Source: Thiocapsa sp.
GTDB lineage: Bacteria > Pseudomonadota > Gammaproteobacteria > Chromatiales > Chromatiaceae
NCBI RefSeq assembly: GCF_018399035.1
Contig: NZ_CP073760.1
Location: forward strand, 930,001 to 994,000
DNA length: 64,000 bases
Reading direction: 5' to 3'
Below are positions 17,573-26,131 of the stretch, piece by piece. The notes below the pieces were generated by a model, which had not been told where the DNA came from, did not search any database, and saw only the letters and a list, made by a program, of their open reading frames with translations. Each line of letters opens with the position of its first letter. Positions within the stretch are counted from its first letter, which is position 1. The position numbers were made by a program, and so were the translations under genes.

Positions 17573-18050
17573 GCTGTCTGAGGGCTCCGATTCGAATTGT
17601 GATACCGATCAAGACCGCGTTAGGAGGCGTACTTTCAGCCCGCTGTCCGAGTGGGCAGACGGTTTCCATGAGATCCAACAATAATCGTATCGGTACCGGC
17701 TTGATCAAGACCGCATCGACGCCCGGCGGCAGATGTCCGCTCGTGCCGATGCCGTGGCGGCCGTTGCAGATCGCCACCAGAGCGGCGGGGTGATCCGCAC
17801 GCAGCGCCTTCGCGAGCATCACCCCGTCGCCGTCGGGCAGATCCGCATCCACCAAGGCCAAGTCGAAGCCGGCCGCGGCGGCGATCGTGCGCGCGGCGGC
17901 GCAGGTCCGGGCAAGCCTGGCACAGGCGCCGTGCTCCTCGAAGGTCCAGGTCAGCATGCGGCCCAGGGCGCGATCGTCTTCGACCAGCAGGACACGCGGC
18001 CGGCGACCGCGACACGCGGTGAATCGGTCGACGGCATCGGCGGCGCTCAT
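17573..18050 (-). CDS. Stand-alone receiver-domain protein; frame runs open into hvfB
   Basis: Starts at ATG 18050, overlapping the sigma-factor stop (ATGA). About 130 residues form a CheY-like receiver ([15 protein letters not shown], phospho-Asp in [20 protein letters not shown]). No output domain is recognisable. Oddly, no stop follows: the frame stays open to 17007, through most of hvfB in the wrong phase, so the end given here is only the intergenic limit. A 12-base sequence (GATCAAGACCGC on the plus strand) occurs at 17607 and 17703, suggesting a small duplication that displaced the original stop. Either the protein has an unusual long tail or the 3' end carries a frameshift. Confidence 0.75.
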
Positions 18051-18571
18051 CCCCGTTCCCCCAAGCACGCGCGCAGCTTTTGGCGCGCCCGAAAGAGGCG
18101 CGTCCCCACGCCGGCCGAGGTCAGGCCGAGTCGATCCGCGATCTCCTGCTGCGATAGGCCGTGAAGCACCTGCAGGACGAGCGGCTCACGATACTCGACG
18201 GGCAGCTCCCGGATGGCGCGGCGCAGGACGAATGCCTCGGTGGAGGTGTCGTAGGTCACATGGCTGTCGGGAAGCTCCTCGGTCGGGATGTCCGAGACCT
18301 GTCCCTGGACCCTCTGGAAGCGGCGGGCGTTCTCGCGCCGGACGATCGTGAAGAGCCAGCCCTTCAAGGCGTCGCGGTTCTGCAGCCTGTCCAACGAGCG
18401 CCAGGCCCGCAACAGGGTGTCCTGCACCAAATCCTCGGCGGTGTGGAGGTTGCCCGAGAGTCTGTAGGCATAGCGGTGCAGATCCCGCCCGTAGGTCTGC
18501 ACCAGCGCGGCGAAACCGAATGTCTCGGGTGTTGGCTGGGGCAGGGCGGTTTCGGAGAGTGTGGTATTCAT
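18047..18571 (-). CDS. ECF (sigma-70 family) RNA polymerase sigma factor
   Basis: 174 residues. Region 2 is DLHRYAYRLSGNLHTAEDLVQDTLLRAWRSLD with following LKGWLFTIVRRE. Region 4 is LPVEYREPLVLQVLHGLSQQEIADRLGLTSAGVGTRLFRARQKL. It is first in a minus-strand operon sigma-receiver-hvfB-hvfC and divergent from DUF3179 and DoxX genes. No anti-sigma gene is adjacent; a receiver protein is found in that position instead. ECF control of HvfABC/bufferin clusters under metal stress is known in other bacteria, so this factor probably drives both divergent units. Start ATG 18571 follows a poor ribosome-binding site. Confidence 0.93.
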   Translation of the reverse strand: MNTTLSETALPQPTPETFGFAALVQTYGRDLHRYAYRLSGNLHTAEDLVQDTLLRAWRSLDRLQNRDALKGWLFTIVRRENARRFQRVQGQVSDIPTEELPDSHVTYDTSTEAFVLRRAIRELPVEYREPLVLQVLHGLSQQEIADRLGLTSAGVGTRLFRARQKLRACLGERG

Positions 18572-18694
18572 GGCGATGTCCCGGCGATGGAGTGGAGTCG
18601 CCGAAACACTGCCATTTGTCGTGCCATTCTCTATCTATGAGAAATATATAATTTTTTTTAGAGTACCCCGAATTCGCTTGAACGAAGCGTTGTA

Positions 18695-18743
18695 ACGAAT
18701 CGTGACGACGCCCGGCCCCGTCGCGCGTCCCGTCACGATTCGT
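18695..18743. promoter_or_regulatory. Divergent inverted repeat in the sigma/DUF3179 intergenic region
   Basis: ACGAATCGTGACG (18695-18707) and its exact complement CGTCACGATTCGT (18731-18743) are separated by 23 bases, midway in the 314-base gap between divergent genes. The left arm is preceded by TGTA, giving TGTAACGAATCG, which recalls ECF -35 elements (GTAAC). The arms could be two inward- or outward-facing promoter elements or a regulator site. An AT-rich stretch (18640-18661) lies nearer the sigma gene. The rest of the gap shows nothing else. Confidence 0.55.
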
Positions 18744-18885
18744 CGCATCTGCCCGACGCACGCCCCCCGCAGGTGCGCTCCTCACGCCGCGGCGCGAAAG
18801 AGACCGATCCCGATGCGGGTCCTATCCCCCGAGAACCCCCGAGAACCGCCGACAAGACCCGTCAAACCCGCGAGGTGAGCCTCTC

Positions 18886-19836
18886 ATGTTGTCCGTTCAC
18901 ACGAAACCGTCGCGAATCCCGCTCGCACTCCTGTTGATCGTCGCAACCGCAGCGGTCATGGCCGAGAACGCCTTCGATCTGCGCGGCAGCCTGGTGCCGG
19001 CCGATGAGATCCATGCCGGCGGCCCGCCGCGCGACGGCATTCCGGCCCTGACGGATCCCGCATTCATCCCCGCCACGCAGGCCAATTTCCTGGCACCCGA
19101 GGACCGGATACTCGGTCTGAATCTGAGCGGCGAGGCGCGCGCCTATCCCATCGGCATCCTCAACTGGCACGAGATCGTCAACGACCGTATCGGCGAGAGG
19201 GCGGTCGCCGTCACCTATTGCCCGCTGTGCGGGACCGGCGTCGCCTTCGACGCCCTGCACGCGGGCGGGCGCCTGGAATTCGGGGTCTCGGGTCTGCTCT
19301 ACAACAGCGACGTCCTGCTCTACGACCGCGGCACCGAGTCGCTCTGGAGCCAGATCAAGAAGCAGGCGGTCACCGGTCCGATGAAGGGCCAACGTCTGAG
19401 CGCCTTGCCCATGACCGACACCACCTGGCGCGCCTGGCGTGAAGCCCATCCGAGGACCCTCGTGCTCTCGACCGACACCGGGCACTCACGCGACTACAGT
19501 CGCGATCCCTACGGCGGCTATGCGCAGGAGCGCGGACTCTACTTCCCCGTCAGCGCGAGCTCCAAACGCTATCACCCCAAGGAACGCGTGCTGGGCCTCG
19601 AGATCGAGGGCACATTCAAGGCCTATCCCTTCGCCGAGCTCTCCAAACACGGCGGGGGCGAGATTCGCGATCGGGTCAACGGCCGCGATCTCCTCGTGCG
19701 CTTCGATCCGGTCAACGAAAGCGCGACCGCCTACGACGACAAAGGGTATCAACTGCCCGCCATCACGGGCTTTTGGTTCGCCTGGTACGCTTTCCATCCG
19801 CAGACCGAGATCTTTACCGCGGCTCGCCGGCCTTGA
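18886..19836 (+). CDS. DUF3179 exported protein
   Basis: 316 residues with a signal peptide (hydrophobic LALLLIVATAAVMA, cleavage near residue 26). DUF3179 landmarks: FLAPEDRILGLNLSGEARAYPIGILNWHEIVND, then TYCPLCGTGVAFD, SGLLYNSDVLLYDRGTESLWSQ, and a C-terminal FWFAWYAFHPQTEIF. The CPLC pair is conserved in the family and might bind a metal. The biochemical function of DUF3179 is not established. It is followed 72 bases later by a DoxX gene and divergent from the ECF-hvf operon, so a shared metal or redox role is plausible. Confidence 0.85.
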   Translation: MLSVHTKPSRIPLALLLIVATAAVMAENAFDLRGSLVPADEIHAGGPPRDGIPALTDPAFIPATQANFLAPEDRILGLNLSGEARAYPIGILNWHEIVNDRIGERAVAVTYCPLCGTGVAFDALHAGGRLEFGVSGLLYNSDVLLYDRGTESLWSQIKKQAVTGPMKGQRLSALPMTDTTWRAWREAHPRTLVLSTDTGHSRDYSRDPYGGYAQERGLYFPVSASSKRYHPKERVLGLEIEGTFKAYPFAELSKHGGGEIRDRVNGRDLLVRFDPVNESATAYDDKGYQLPAITGFWFAWYAFHPQTEIFTAARRP

Positions 19837-19908
19837 CCCTGCGCCGCGGCTTGCCCGACAGCCCGCCAAACCCAACCGAACCCAACCCAACGCGATGAGG
19901 ACCGCCCC

Positions 19909-20574
19909 ATGATCACGCTCGCACGCCGACTCCAAGGCTTGCTCGACACCACCCGCGCACTGGATTTTCTGGCCCCGCTGGCCCTGCGGCTCTATCTGGC
20001 ACCGGTCTTCTGGATGGCCGGGACCAAGAAGTTCGCCGACTTCGACAGCACCGTGCAATGGTTCGGCAACCCCGACTGGGGCCTGGGTCTGCCGTTCCCG
20101 GCGCTCTTGGCCTTCCTCGCCGCCGGCACCGAGGTCCTGGGTGCAATCCTGCTGGTCATCGGCCTGGGCGTGCGTTGGATCTCGCTCCCGCTGATGATCA
20201 CGATGGTCGTCGCCGCCGTGACCGTGCATTGGCAGAACGGCTGGCTCGCCATCGCCGAGGGGACCGGATCACTGTTTGCGAGCGATCGCACGATCGGCGC
20301 CATCGAGCGCCTCGACCGCGCCAAGGACATCCTGCGCGAGCACGGCAATTACAGCTGGCTGACGGAGAACGGCAGCCTGGTGATCCTGAACAACGGCATC
20401 GAGTTCGCCGCGACCTACTTCATCATGCTGCTCGCGCTCTTCTTCATCGGTGCCGGGCGCTATCTGAGCGTCGACTTCTGGTTGGCGCGTCGCTTCGCCG
20501 GGGCGGCGCCCGAACGGCTCGTCGGAGCAAGCTTCGGGGGCAGACGGGCAGCCGCCACGCCGCGGCGCGCATGA
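19909..20574 (+). CDS. DoxX family membrane protein (HvfD-like)
   Basis: 221 residues with four membrane helices: about 20-40 (LDFLAPLALRLYLAPVFWMA), 65-95 (FPALLAFLAAGTEVLGAILLVIG), 95-115 and 165-185 (EFAATYFIMLLALFFIGAG). The DoxX pattern RLYLAPVFWMAGTKKFADF and the long loop after helix 3 fit. DoxX proteins are a common fourth component (HvfD/BufD) of HvfABC loci, which supports a functional link with the divergent hvfBC. Role in the membrane, possibly redox or thiol-related, is unproven. Confidence 0.85.
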   Translation: MITLARRLQGLLDTTRALDFLAPLALRLYLAPVFWMAGTKKFADFDSTVQWFGNPDWGLGLPFPALLAFLAAGTEVLGAILLVIGLGVRWISLPLMITMVVAAVTVHWQNGWLAIAEGTGSLFASDRTIGAIERLDRAKDILREHGNYSWLTENGSLVILNNGIEFAATYFIMLLALFFIGAGRYLSVDFWLARRFAGAAPERLVGASFGGRRAAATPRRA

Positions 20575-20578
20575 CCGA

Positions 20579-21904
20579 TTAAAACGTGTATTCGATGCCG
20601 AGCTCGACGGAGTACGCGTCGCTGGGCGCTTCACCGAACGCCTTGCCGGGCATGAAGTATCCGAGCTGGGCGCGCATGCGGAGTTGGGGCAACTCGTGAT
20701 AGCCGAGGATCAGATCGACCTCTTGGCCGATATCCCGGCTCTCGCCGTCGGCCCGCGCGCGGATCCGCGCCCCGCGAAGCCGGCCCTCGGCGGCTTCGGC
20801 CTGGTGATAGCGGTGATAAACCAGATCGATGGAGCTGCGCCGGCTGGGTCGTATGCCGAATCCAACCGTGGCGATCGATAGATTGCTCAGCTCAGGGTCC
20901 AGGGTTTCACCGTAGTACCGAAAATTCTCCACGCCATTGAAACGGTACATGTTGTCTTGCAGTCCCGTCTGACGAAAATTCCGGTCGTTCCCGTCGTCTG
21001 CGTCGGAATCACCGCTGCCGAACGCATAGCCCAAAGTGATGGCCGGGGTCCAGGCGGTGTCGAAGCGATAGGTTGCGCCCAAATCGAAACCCTGGCCACG
21101 GAGTCGGGTCGACTCCTCCCGACCCCGCACTTGAGCGAGCACGAACCAATAATCCAAGGCATCCGTTACCCAGCCATGGCCCTGCGCGCCTAGGAATACG
21201 GGGTTGTTCGCATCGTCCGAACGGTCGTCGAAGACCAGGTAAAAGGCTTCGACGTTATGTTTCGCCGCCGGCTCGAATCGGGCGAGGAGAAAGTAATGGT
21301 TGACCCGACCCGGCTCGCGCTTTTCCAGCAGGTTATCGGTGACGACATTTTCCCGGGTCGCAGAGGCTTCCAGCACAAGCCCGCCAAGTTCGAGGAAGCT
21401 CCTTAGCCCATCCAGTTCGGCGTCGTAGAGCCACTCCCGACGATCCTCGAACTCTTGCCGACCGGCGCGCAATCCGGCGCGATCCCAGAGGTCATCGATA
21501 TCGAGGTAAAGCTCCTTGAGGTCGAGCGCAGATTCATCCTGCTCCGGCGATCGATCCTGTCCTTGATCCAGGATGAACCGCCTTTCCGCATCGAGACTTA
21601 GAAAGCCCGAGACGCGATCGCCGAATCGATAGCGGATGTCCATCGATAGCTCGGGCTTGAAAACCGTCAGATCGTCCGCCGTTGCCGCATCGAGATCGCG
21701 GTTGCTCAATCGCTCGTAGCGATTCTCCAATGTGGTCTCTATTTCAAATCGCCCCCGAAACAGCCCCTGATCCGACTCGGCAGATACCGGAGCGACTGCC
21801 AGCGCCATCAACATGACGCAACCCGAGAACCGTTCGGCGGCGAGTACACAGATCCGGGAAGCGCGCCACTCCCGCCACGCGGGCGATGCCATGGCAGGGT
21901 CCAT
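20579..21904 (-). CDS. AlgE-like outer-membrane beta-barrel (alginate-export family)
   Basis: 441 residues. A signal sequence (MLMALAVAPVSA, cleavage near residue 43) is followed by alternating amphipathic strands: GRFEIETTLENRYERL, DIRYRFGDRVSGFLSLDAERRF, LKELYLDIDD, LRAGRQEFEDRREWLYDAELDGLR and RVNHYFLLARFEPAAKHNVEAFYLVFDDRSD. It ends SVELGIEYTF with a terminal Phe, the outer-membrane barrel signature. The RQEF-DRREWLYD-LDG region is typical of the alginate-export domain. Last of seven overlapping genes, starting 6 bases after the upstream kinase-like gene, so it is the probable outer-membrane exit of the glycan assembled by this operon. Confidence 0.85.
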   Translation of the reverse strand: MDPAMASPAWREWRASRICVLAAERFSGCVMLMALAVAPVSAESDQGLFRGRFEIETTLENRYERLSNRDLDAATADDLTVFKPELSMDIRYRFGDRVSGFLSLDAERRFILDQGQDRSPEQDESALDLKELYLDIDDLWDRAGLRAGRQEFEDRREWLYDAELDGLRSFLELGGLVLEASATRENVVTDNLLEKREPGRVNHYFLLARFEPAAKHNVEAFYLVFDDRSDDANNPVFLGAQGHGWVTDALDYWFVLAQVRGREESTRLRGQGFDLGATYRFDTAWTPAITLGYAFGSGDSDADDGNDRNFRQTGLQDNMYRFNGVENFRYYGETLDPELSNLSIATVGFGIRPSRRSSIDLVYHRYHQAEAAEGRLRGARIRARADGESRDIGQEVDLILGYHELPQLRMRAQLGYFMPGKAFGEAPSDAYSVELGIEYTF

Positions 21905-21910
21905 GACGGC

Positions 21911-22948
21911 TCAGCGCGCCGCGATGCCGAGCCGCTGCTCGCATAGATCGAGCAGGGCGGGTGTCCAGTCACAACGCCCGGGGATGCGGGTGCTGATGGC
22001 GATATGCCGGACCAGCGTCAGCGTGGCGTAGGCTCGAACCGCGGCGCGGGACCCCACGCCCACGAGCCGGACGAAGGCTTCTTCCAGGGTCTGTTCGAGA
22101 TCGACCAGCGCCTTGGGGTCATGACGGGTCCGCAGGCTGAACTCAGTGACATGGCCGATGAAATTGCCCATATCCAGCGCCGGATCGGCCTCGCAATAGA
22201 GGTCGAGGTCGATCAGATGCAACCATTCTCCATCGACAAGCAGATTGTCCGGATAGAAATCCCGGTGGCTCGGAGCAAACCGACCGGGCGCGATGGTAGC
22301 GCCCAACCGCTCGCTCGCCGCCAGCACGCGCCCAATTCGGACCGCCCATGCCGGATGCGTCTCGATCACGCCGCCAAGCTGCCGGCGCAGAATGACAAGC
22401 TCGTCGGCCAGGGTGTGACGACGACCGGCAGGAACACCGCGACGCTGCAATTTGTGGAGCGCGCCGGCGATCCGCACCGCCAGCGCGGAACCCTTTGGGC
22501 CGGTCAGGGGCTCCGTCACCGGTTGGCCGGAGATGCGACGTTGCAGCCACATGGCCAGATCCGGCAGCACGCCGAGCGGTTCGGGCACACCGATCCGGTC
22601 CTCGCTCGACGGGCCAAATCCGTTCCGCCACAAGGCGTCCTGAACCGCGTGGCTGCGGCGGTCCAGCCCTTTGGCCCGGACCTTGCCGAGTACGGTCAAT
22701 CGCGTCGCGCTGCCATTCGGTTCGGGATAGGTCAGTGCGTATTCGATCAGGCAGCGTCGTCCCGGTTTGTGACGGCGCACGTGGATCGCCCGCAATTGGA
22801 TGGGGTCATCGACGTTGGCGAGCGCGCGGCCAACGGACAGACAGTCCTGAAGACGCCGCGCCATGTACGCGGGTTGCAGCGCCAGTCGCAGCATCGGCAT
22901 GGCTGGATCGCCGAGGGCGCCGGGCGGATCGTTGACGACGATGCTCAT
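21911..22948 (-). CDS. Aminoglycoside-phosphotransferase-fold kinase 1
   Basis: 345 residues. The Brenner motif HRDFYPDNLLV (catalytic Asp and Asn) and the metal-binding HLIDLDLYCEADPALDMGNF are intact. The N-terminal lobe includes RRCLIEYALTY and LGKVRAKG with a plausible ATP-binding Lys. The APH fold also includes choline, ethanolamine and sugar kinases, so antibiotic resistance should not be assumed. Given its place in a glycosyltransferase/exporter operon, a sugar- or head-group kinase is more likely. Its start overlaps the stop of kinase 2 (ATGA). Confidence 0.82.
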   Translation of the reverse strand: MSIVVNDPPGALGDPAMPMLRLALQPAYMARRLQDCLSVGRALANVDDPIQLRAIHVRRHKPGRRCLIEYALTYPEPNGSATRLTVLGKVRAKGLDRRSHAVQDALWRNGFGPSSEDRIGVPEPLGVLPDLAMWLQRRISGQPVTEPLTGPKGSALAVRIAGALHKLQRRGVPAGRRHTLADELVILRRQLGGVIETHPAWAVRIGRVLAASERLGATIAPGRFAPSHRDFYPDNLLVDGEWLHLIDLDLYCEADPALDMGNFIGHVTEFSLRTRHDPKALVDLEQTLEEAFVRLVGVGSRAAVRAYATLTLVRHIAISTRIPGRCDWTPALLDLCEQRLGIAAR

Positions 22949-24285
22949 CGATCGCTGCTGCTAACCGTTGCCTCATGAACAGGCTGGTGGTGCCGGGCGT
23001 GATCCCTGAGGCGTTGTGCGGCGTGTCGCATGACCTGCTCGATTTGCGTCGGCCAATCGGCGTGCCGTGCGCGGAAGCAGTGGGGCGCGAGTCGCAGCAA
23101 TCCGGCGGCGACATGTAAATCGATGTGGTACGGTTGCCGGCATTGCGCCTGACGACAGTAGCCGTCGTTCAGTGCCTCGGCGATCCCCTCGGTATTGCCG
23201 GCGGGGAGCGCGCCGCAGACCTCGTTCCATTCCAACCACGCGAGATAGGTTCCGAAATCGGCGGCCGGGTCTCCCAGGCGCATTTGGTCGTAGTCGATGA
23301 TGCCGATGCCGTGGTCAGACACCAACACCTGTTCGGCAGAGAAATCGCTGTGGATGGGCCGCTGGTCGCCGGGTTCCGCCAACAGTTCCGCGGCGATCCG
23401 TGCCGCCAGTCGCCGCGCCCGTCGGGTCAGCTCCGGGGAAAGCCAAGCGACAGCGTTGGCGGCGGCCAGCACCGCCATGGCCCCGTCTTCAGGGGCCGAC
23501 CGGGCGAGACAGCCGGGCGCTTGCCGGTGGATTTCGGCGAGCGCCGCACCGACCGCGCGGTGGTGCTGCACCGAGCCATCGGCCCCACGCAGGACATCGC
23601 TCAAGGGTTCGCCGGCCAGCCACTGACTGACGATGAACCTTCGACCCTTGGAGCGCCCGAGCGGTCGGGAGACGATCAGGGGCTCCCCGACCGTCCAGGC
23701 CTGGACGACCTTGGCGGCCCGCCACGCGTTTTCGAAGTCATGCGGGTCATAGACCTTCACCAGGGCTTCGGTGCGCTCGGTCGCCGTCAACTTGCCCACG
23801 TAGCGGCGTTCGGGCTTATAGCGCAGGGTGTCCAGGCGAGCCCCCCACAGAGCGGGGTCGTCGGGTAACCGCTTGCGCAACCATCGCGCGCGCCTCGCTG
23901 CCGATGCCAGGTCGGACAGCCCGACCAGATTCCTGTCGGTGGGGAACTGCCATGCCGCGACGCATTGGTCGTCGAGCAGCCAAGGCGCGGAGGCGCTTCC
24001 CTCGGATGGGCCTTGTGCCGTGGCGACACGGACTTGGGCGTACTCCCCGGCGGTGTAAGCCTTTGCGTGCCATCGCACCGGGCCGTCCGGGGTTTGGCCG
24101 AGGTAGCCCGCCAGACAGCGGACGCCCGGCTTGTAGCTCAGATACGTGGTGGCGAGCGCCTCCAACCGATGGTGTGGCCATGCGTCGCGAAATGCGCTCA
24201 GCGCGCGCTGCTCGTCCAACAGCAGCGCCAGTCCCACCAGGTTGCGATCCCGGGCGACGACTCGACGGTCAGGACTCGATAGCAT
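22945..24285 (-). CDS. Aminoglycoside-phosphotransferase-fold kinase 2
   Basis: 446 residues from ATG 24285; a longer frame to 24432 is only a shadow of the ABC gene. The N-terminal half (LSYKPGVRCLAGYL, then a second LRYKPERRYVGKL) contains two similar YKPxxR segments, suggesting an internal duplication of the kinase N-lobe. The catalytic loop is PIHSDFSAEQVLV, with Gln in place of the usual Asn, followed by GIIDYDQMRLGDPAADFGTYL. Most catalytic residues are thus present. It overlaps the ABC gene by 17 bases. Substrate unknown; probably a sugar or lipid head-group in the operon's product. Confidence 0.8.
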   Translation of the reverse strand: MLSSPDRRVVARDRNLVGLALLLDEQRALSAFRDAWPHHRLEALATTYLSYKPGVRCLAGYLGQTPDGPVRWHAKAYTAGEYAQVRVATAQGPSEGSASAPWLLDDQCVAAWQFPTDRNLVGLSDLASAARRARWLRKRLPDDPALWGARLDTLRYKPERRYVGKLTATERTEALVKVYDPHDFENAWRAAKVVQAWTVGEPLIVSRPLGRSKGRRFIVSQWLAGEPLSDVLRGADGSVQHHRAVGAALAEIHRQAPGCLARSAPEDGAMAVLAAANAVAWLSPELTRRARRLAARIAAELLAEPGDQRPIHSDFSAEQVLVSDHGIGIIDYDQMRLGDPAADFGTYLAWLEWNEVCGALPAGNTEGIAEALNDGYCRQAQCRQPYHIDLHVAAGLLRLAPHCFRARHADWPTQIEQVMRHAAQRLRDHARHHQPVHEATVSSSDR

Positions 24286-26131
24286 TGGCGGCCTCCGGAA
24301 CGCGTCTCGGGCTGGACTGTTTGGCGCGTGTCCGAAACAGGGCGGCATAGCGGCCACCCCGGCGGAGCAATTCGGTATGGACGCCCGCTTCGAGAATCTT
24401 GCCGGCCTCCAGGTAGACGATTCGATCGGCACGCGCCGCCAGGTCGAGATCGTGAGTGATCATCAGTACGGTACGCCCCCGGGACAGGTTTTCCAGGGCT
24501 TCGGTCACCACCCGCTCGTTGTCGCGGTCGAGCCCGGTGGTGGGCTCGTCGAGGATGAGGATCGGACTGCGGCCGAGCGCCGCCCGGGCAATGGCGATGC
24601 GTTGCCGCTGGCCGCTCGAAAGGGTCACGCCGCGTTCGCCCAGCACGGTGTCGTAGCCATTCGGCAGAGCGCTGATGAAGGTATCGGCGTTGGCCAGGCG
24701 CGCGGCGCCCTCGATCGCCTGGAGGCTGGCGTCAGGCGCCCCATAGCCGATGTTGTCCCGTACGCTGGCCGCGAATAACAGGCTGTCGGGCAGCACGATA
24801 CTGATCTGGGCGCGCAGGGAATCGAGCCGATACTCGCGAATATCGACGCCATCGATGAGCACGCGCCCGTCGCGAGGATCATGCAGGCGCAGCAACAGGC
24901 TGACCAGCGTGGATTTCCCCATCCCGGAGGGTCCAACGACCGCAATCCGCTCGCCTGGCGCAACTTGCAGGTCGATCTGCTGCAAGACCGGTCGGTCCGG
25001 TTCATAAGCGAAGCTGACCCGATCGAATTGCACGGCCCCGACGAACGGCGGCGCGGGCCGGGCATGCGGCAGGTCCCGAACGTCAGCGGTCTGTTCCAGC
25101 AGATCGACGATCCGCTCCCCGGCGGCGGTGGCCTTGGCCAACCGACCCGTGTACTTCGCGAACTCGCGTACCGGGCGGAAGGTGTGCTTGAGATAAGTGA
25201 GAAAGACGATCAGATCGCCCGGCGTCAGCACCCCGGCCAGCACCAGTCGGGCGCCGAACCACAGCACCAGCGCGGAGGACAGGCCGATCAGCACATCGAC
25301 GGTGCGCTCCAGTCCCGCCGCGAGTCGCTTGGCCTTGACTCCCTCCTTCAGGCTTTTCCTGCTCTCGCTGGTGAAGGCCTTCTCGAAGGTCTTCTCCAAC
25401 GACAGGGCCTGGATGTCGCGAATCGCTGTCATGGATTCCGCGGCGGTCGATGCCATCGCGCCCTCGCGCTGGCGTTGCTTGCGGCTGACCGCTTGAATTC
25501 GCCGCCCCACCTTGACACTGGTCAGCCAGAGCAACGGCAACGGCAACAAGGCGATCAGCGCCAGTCCCCAGTTCAGCCACAACATGATGCCCACCATGCC
25601 GGCAAGCATCAGCACATTGGCCAGCAGCGGCAGGATCGCCGTCACCGTGGTCTCCTTCAGCATCCCGATATCGCCGATGATCCGAATGGTCAGATCGCCG
25701 GTCTTGGCCTTGTGGTGAAACGCCAACGACAGCCGCTGCAGATGGCGATACAGATCCTCGCGAACCTCGGTCAACACCTTATTGCCAACCAATGCGAAGG
25801 CGACGGTGCTGAGGTACGATCCCACCGCGCGCGCGGCGACGATCAACAGCATCGCGAGCGCCGCATAGGTCAGCAGCGTCATGGGTTCCAGGCCGTCGAC
25901 CCAGGCCCAGCCCGACGCGCCACCGGCGGGCGCATCCACCACCACGCGGTCGATCACGAATTTCAGCGGCCAGGGTTCCAGCAGTCGGGCACCGATTCCG
26001 GCGAACAGGGCGAGCATGGCCCCGGCGATCAGCAGGCCGTGCTTGCGGAGGTAGGGCCAAAACCGGCGCAGGATGCGGCCCAGGCCGGGCAGCGCCTCGG
26101 GCAGACTGGCGGGGCGTTTTCGGCGCGTCAT
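24269..26131 (-). CDS. MsbA-like ABC exporter (fused membrane and ATPase domains)
   Basis: 620 residues from ATG 26131, which overlaps the preceding stop (ATGA). Six membrane helices in the first 330 residues (ABC transporter type 1: LRKHGLLIAGAMLALFAGIG, LVGNKVLTEVREDLYRHLQRLSL...). The ATPase domain has Walker A GPSGMGKST, Q-loop, signature LSSGQRQRIAIARA, Walker B ILILDEPT and H-loop MITHD. It works as a homodimer. In this operon it most likely flips a lipid-linked glycan or glycolipid across the inner membrane. The coupling of its stop with kinase 2 and of its start with the GT4 gene shows a single operon. Confidence 0.92.
   Translation of the reverse strand: MTRRKRPASLPEALPGLGRILRRFWPYLRKHGLLIAGAMLALFAGIGARLLEPWPLKFVIDRVVVDAPAGGASGWAWVDGLEPMTLLTYAALAMLLIVAARAVGSYLSTVAFALVGNKVLTEVREDLYRHLQRLSLAFHHKAKTGDLTIRIIGDIGMLKETTVTAILPLLANVLMLAGMVGIMLWLNWGLALIALLPLPLLWLTSVKVGRRIQAVSRKQRQREGAMASTAAESMTAIRDIQALSLEKTFEKAFTSESRKSLKEGVKAKRLAAGLERTVDVLIGLSSALVLWFGARLVLAGVLTPGDLIVFLTYLKHTFRPVREFAKYTGRLAKATAAGERIVDLLEQTADVRDLPHARPAPPFVGAVQFDRVSFAYEPDRPVLQQIDLQVAPGERIAVVGPSGMGKSTLVSLLLRLHDPRDGRVLIDGVDIREYRLDSLRAQISIVLPDSLLFAASVRDNIGYGAPDASLQAIEGAARLANADTFISALPNGYDTVLGERGVTLSSGQRQRIAIARAALGRSPILILDEPTTGLDRDNERVVTEALENLSRGRTVLMITHDLDLAARADRIVYLEAGKILEAGVHTELLRRGGRYAALFRTRAKQSSPRRVPEAANAIES

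Noticed and set aside
21911..24285. Two APH-fold genes considered as antibiotic-resistance genes
   Set aside because: They are embedded in a glycan-export operon; the fold is also used by sugar and choline kinases, so a resistance call is not supported.
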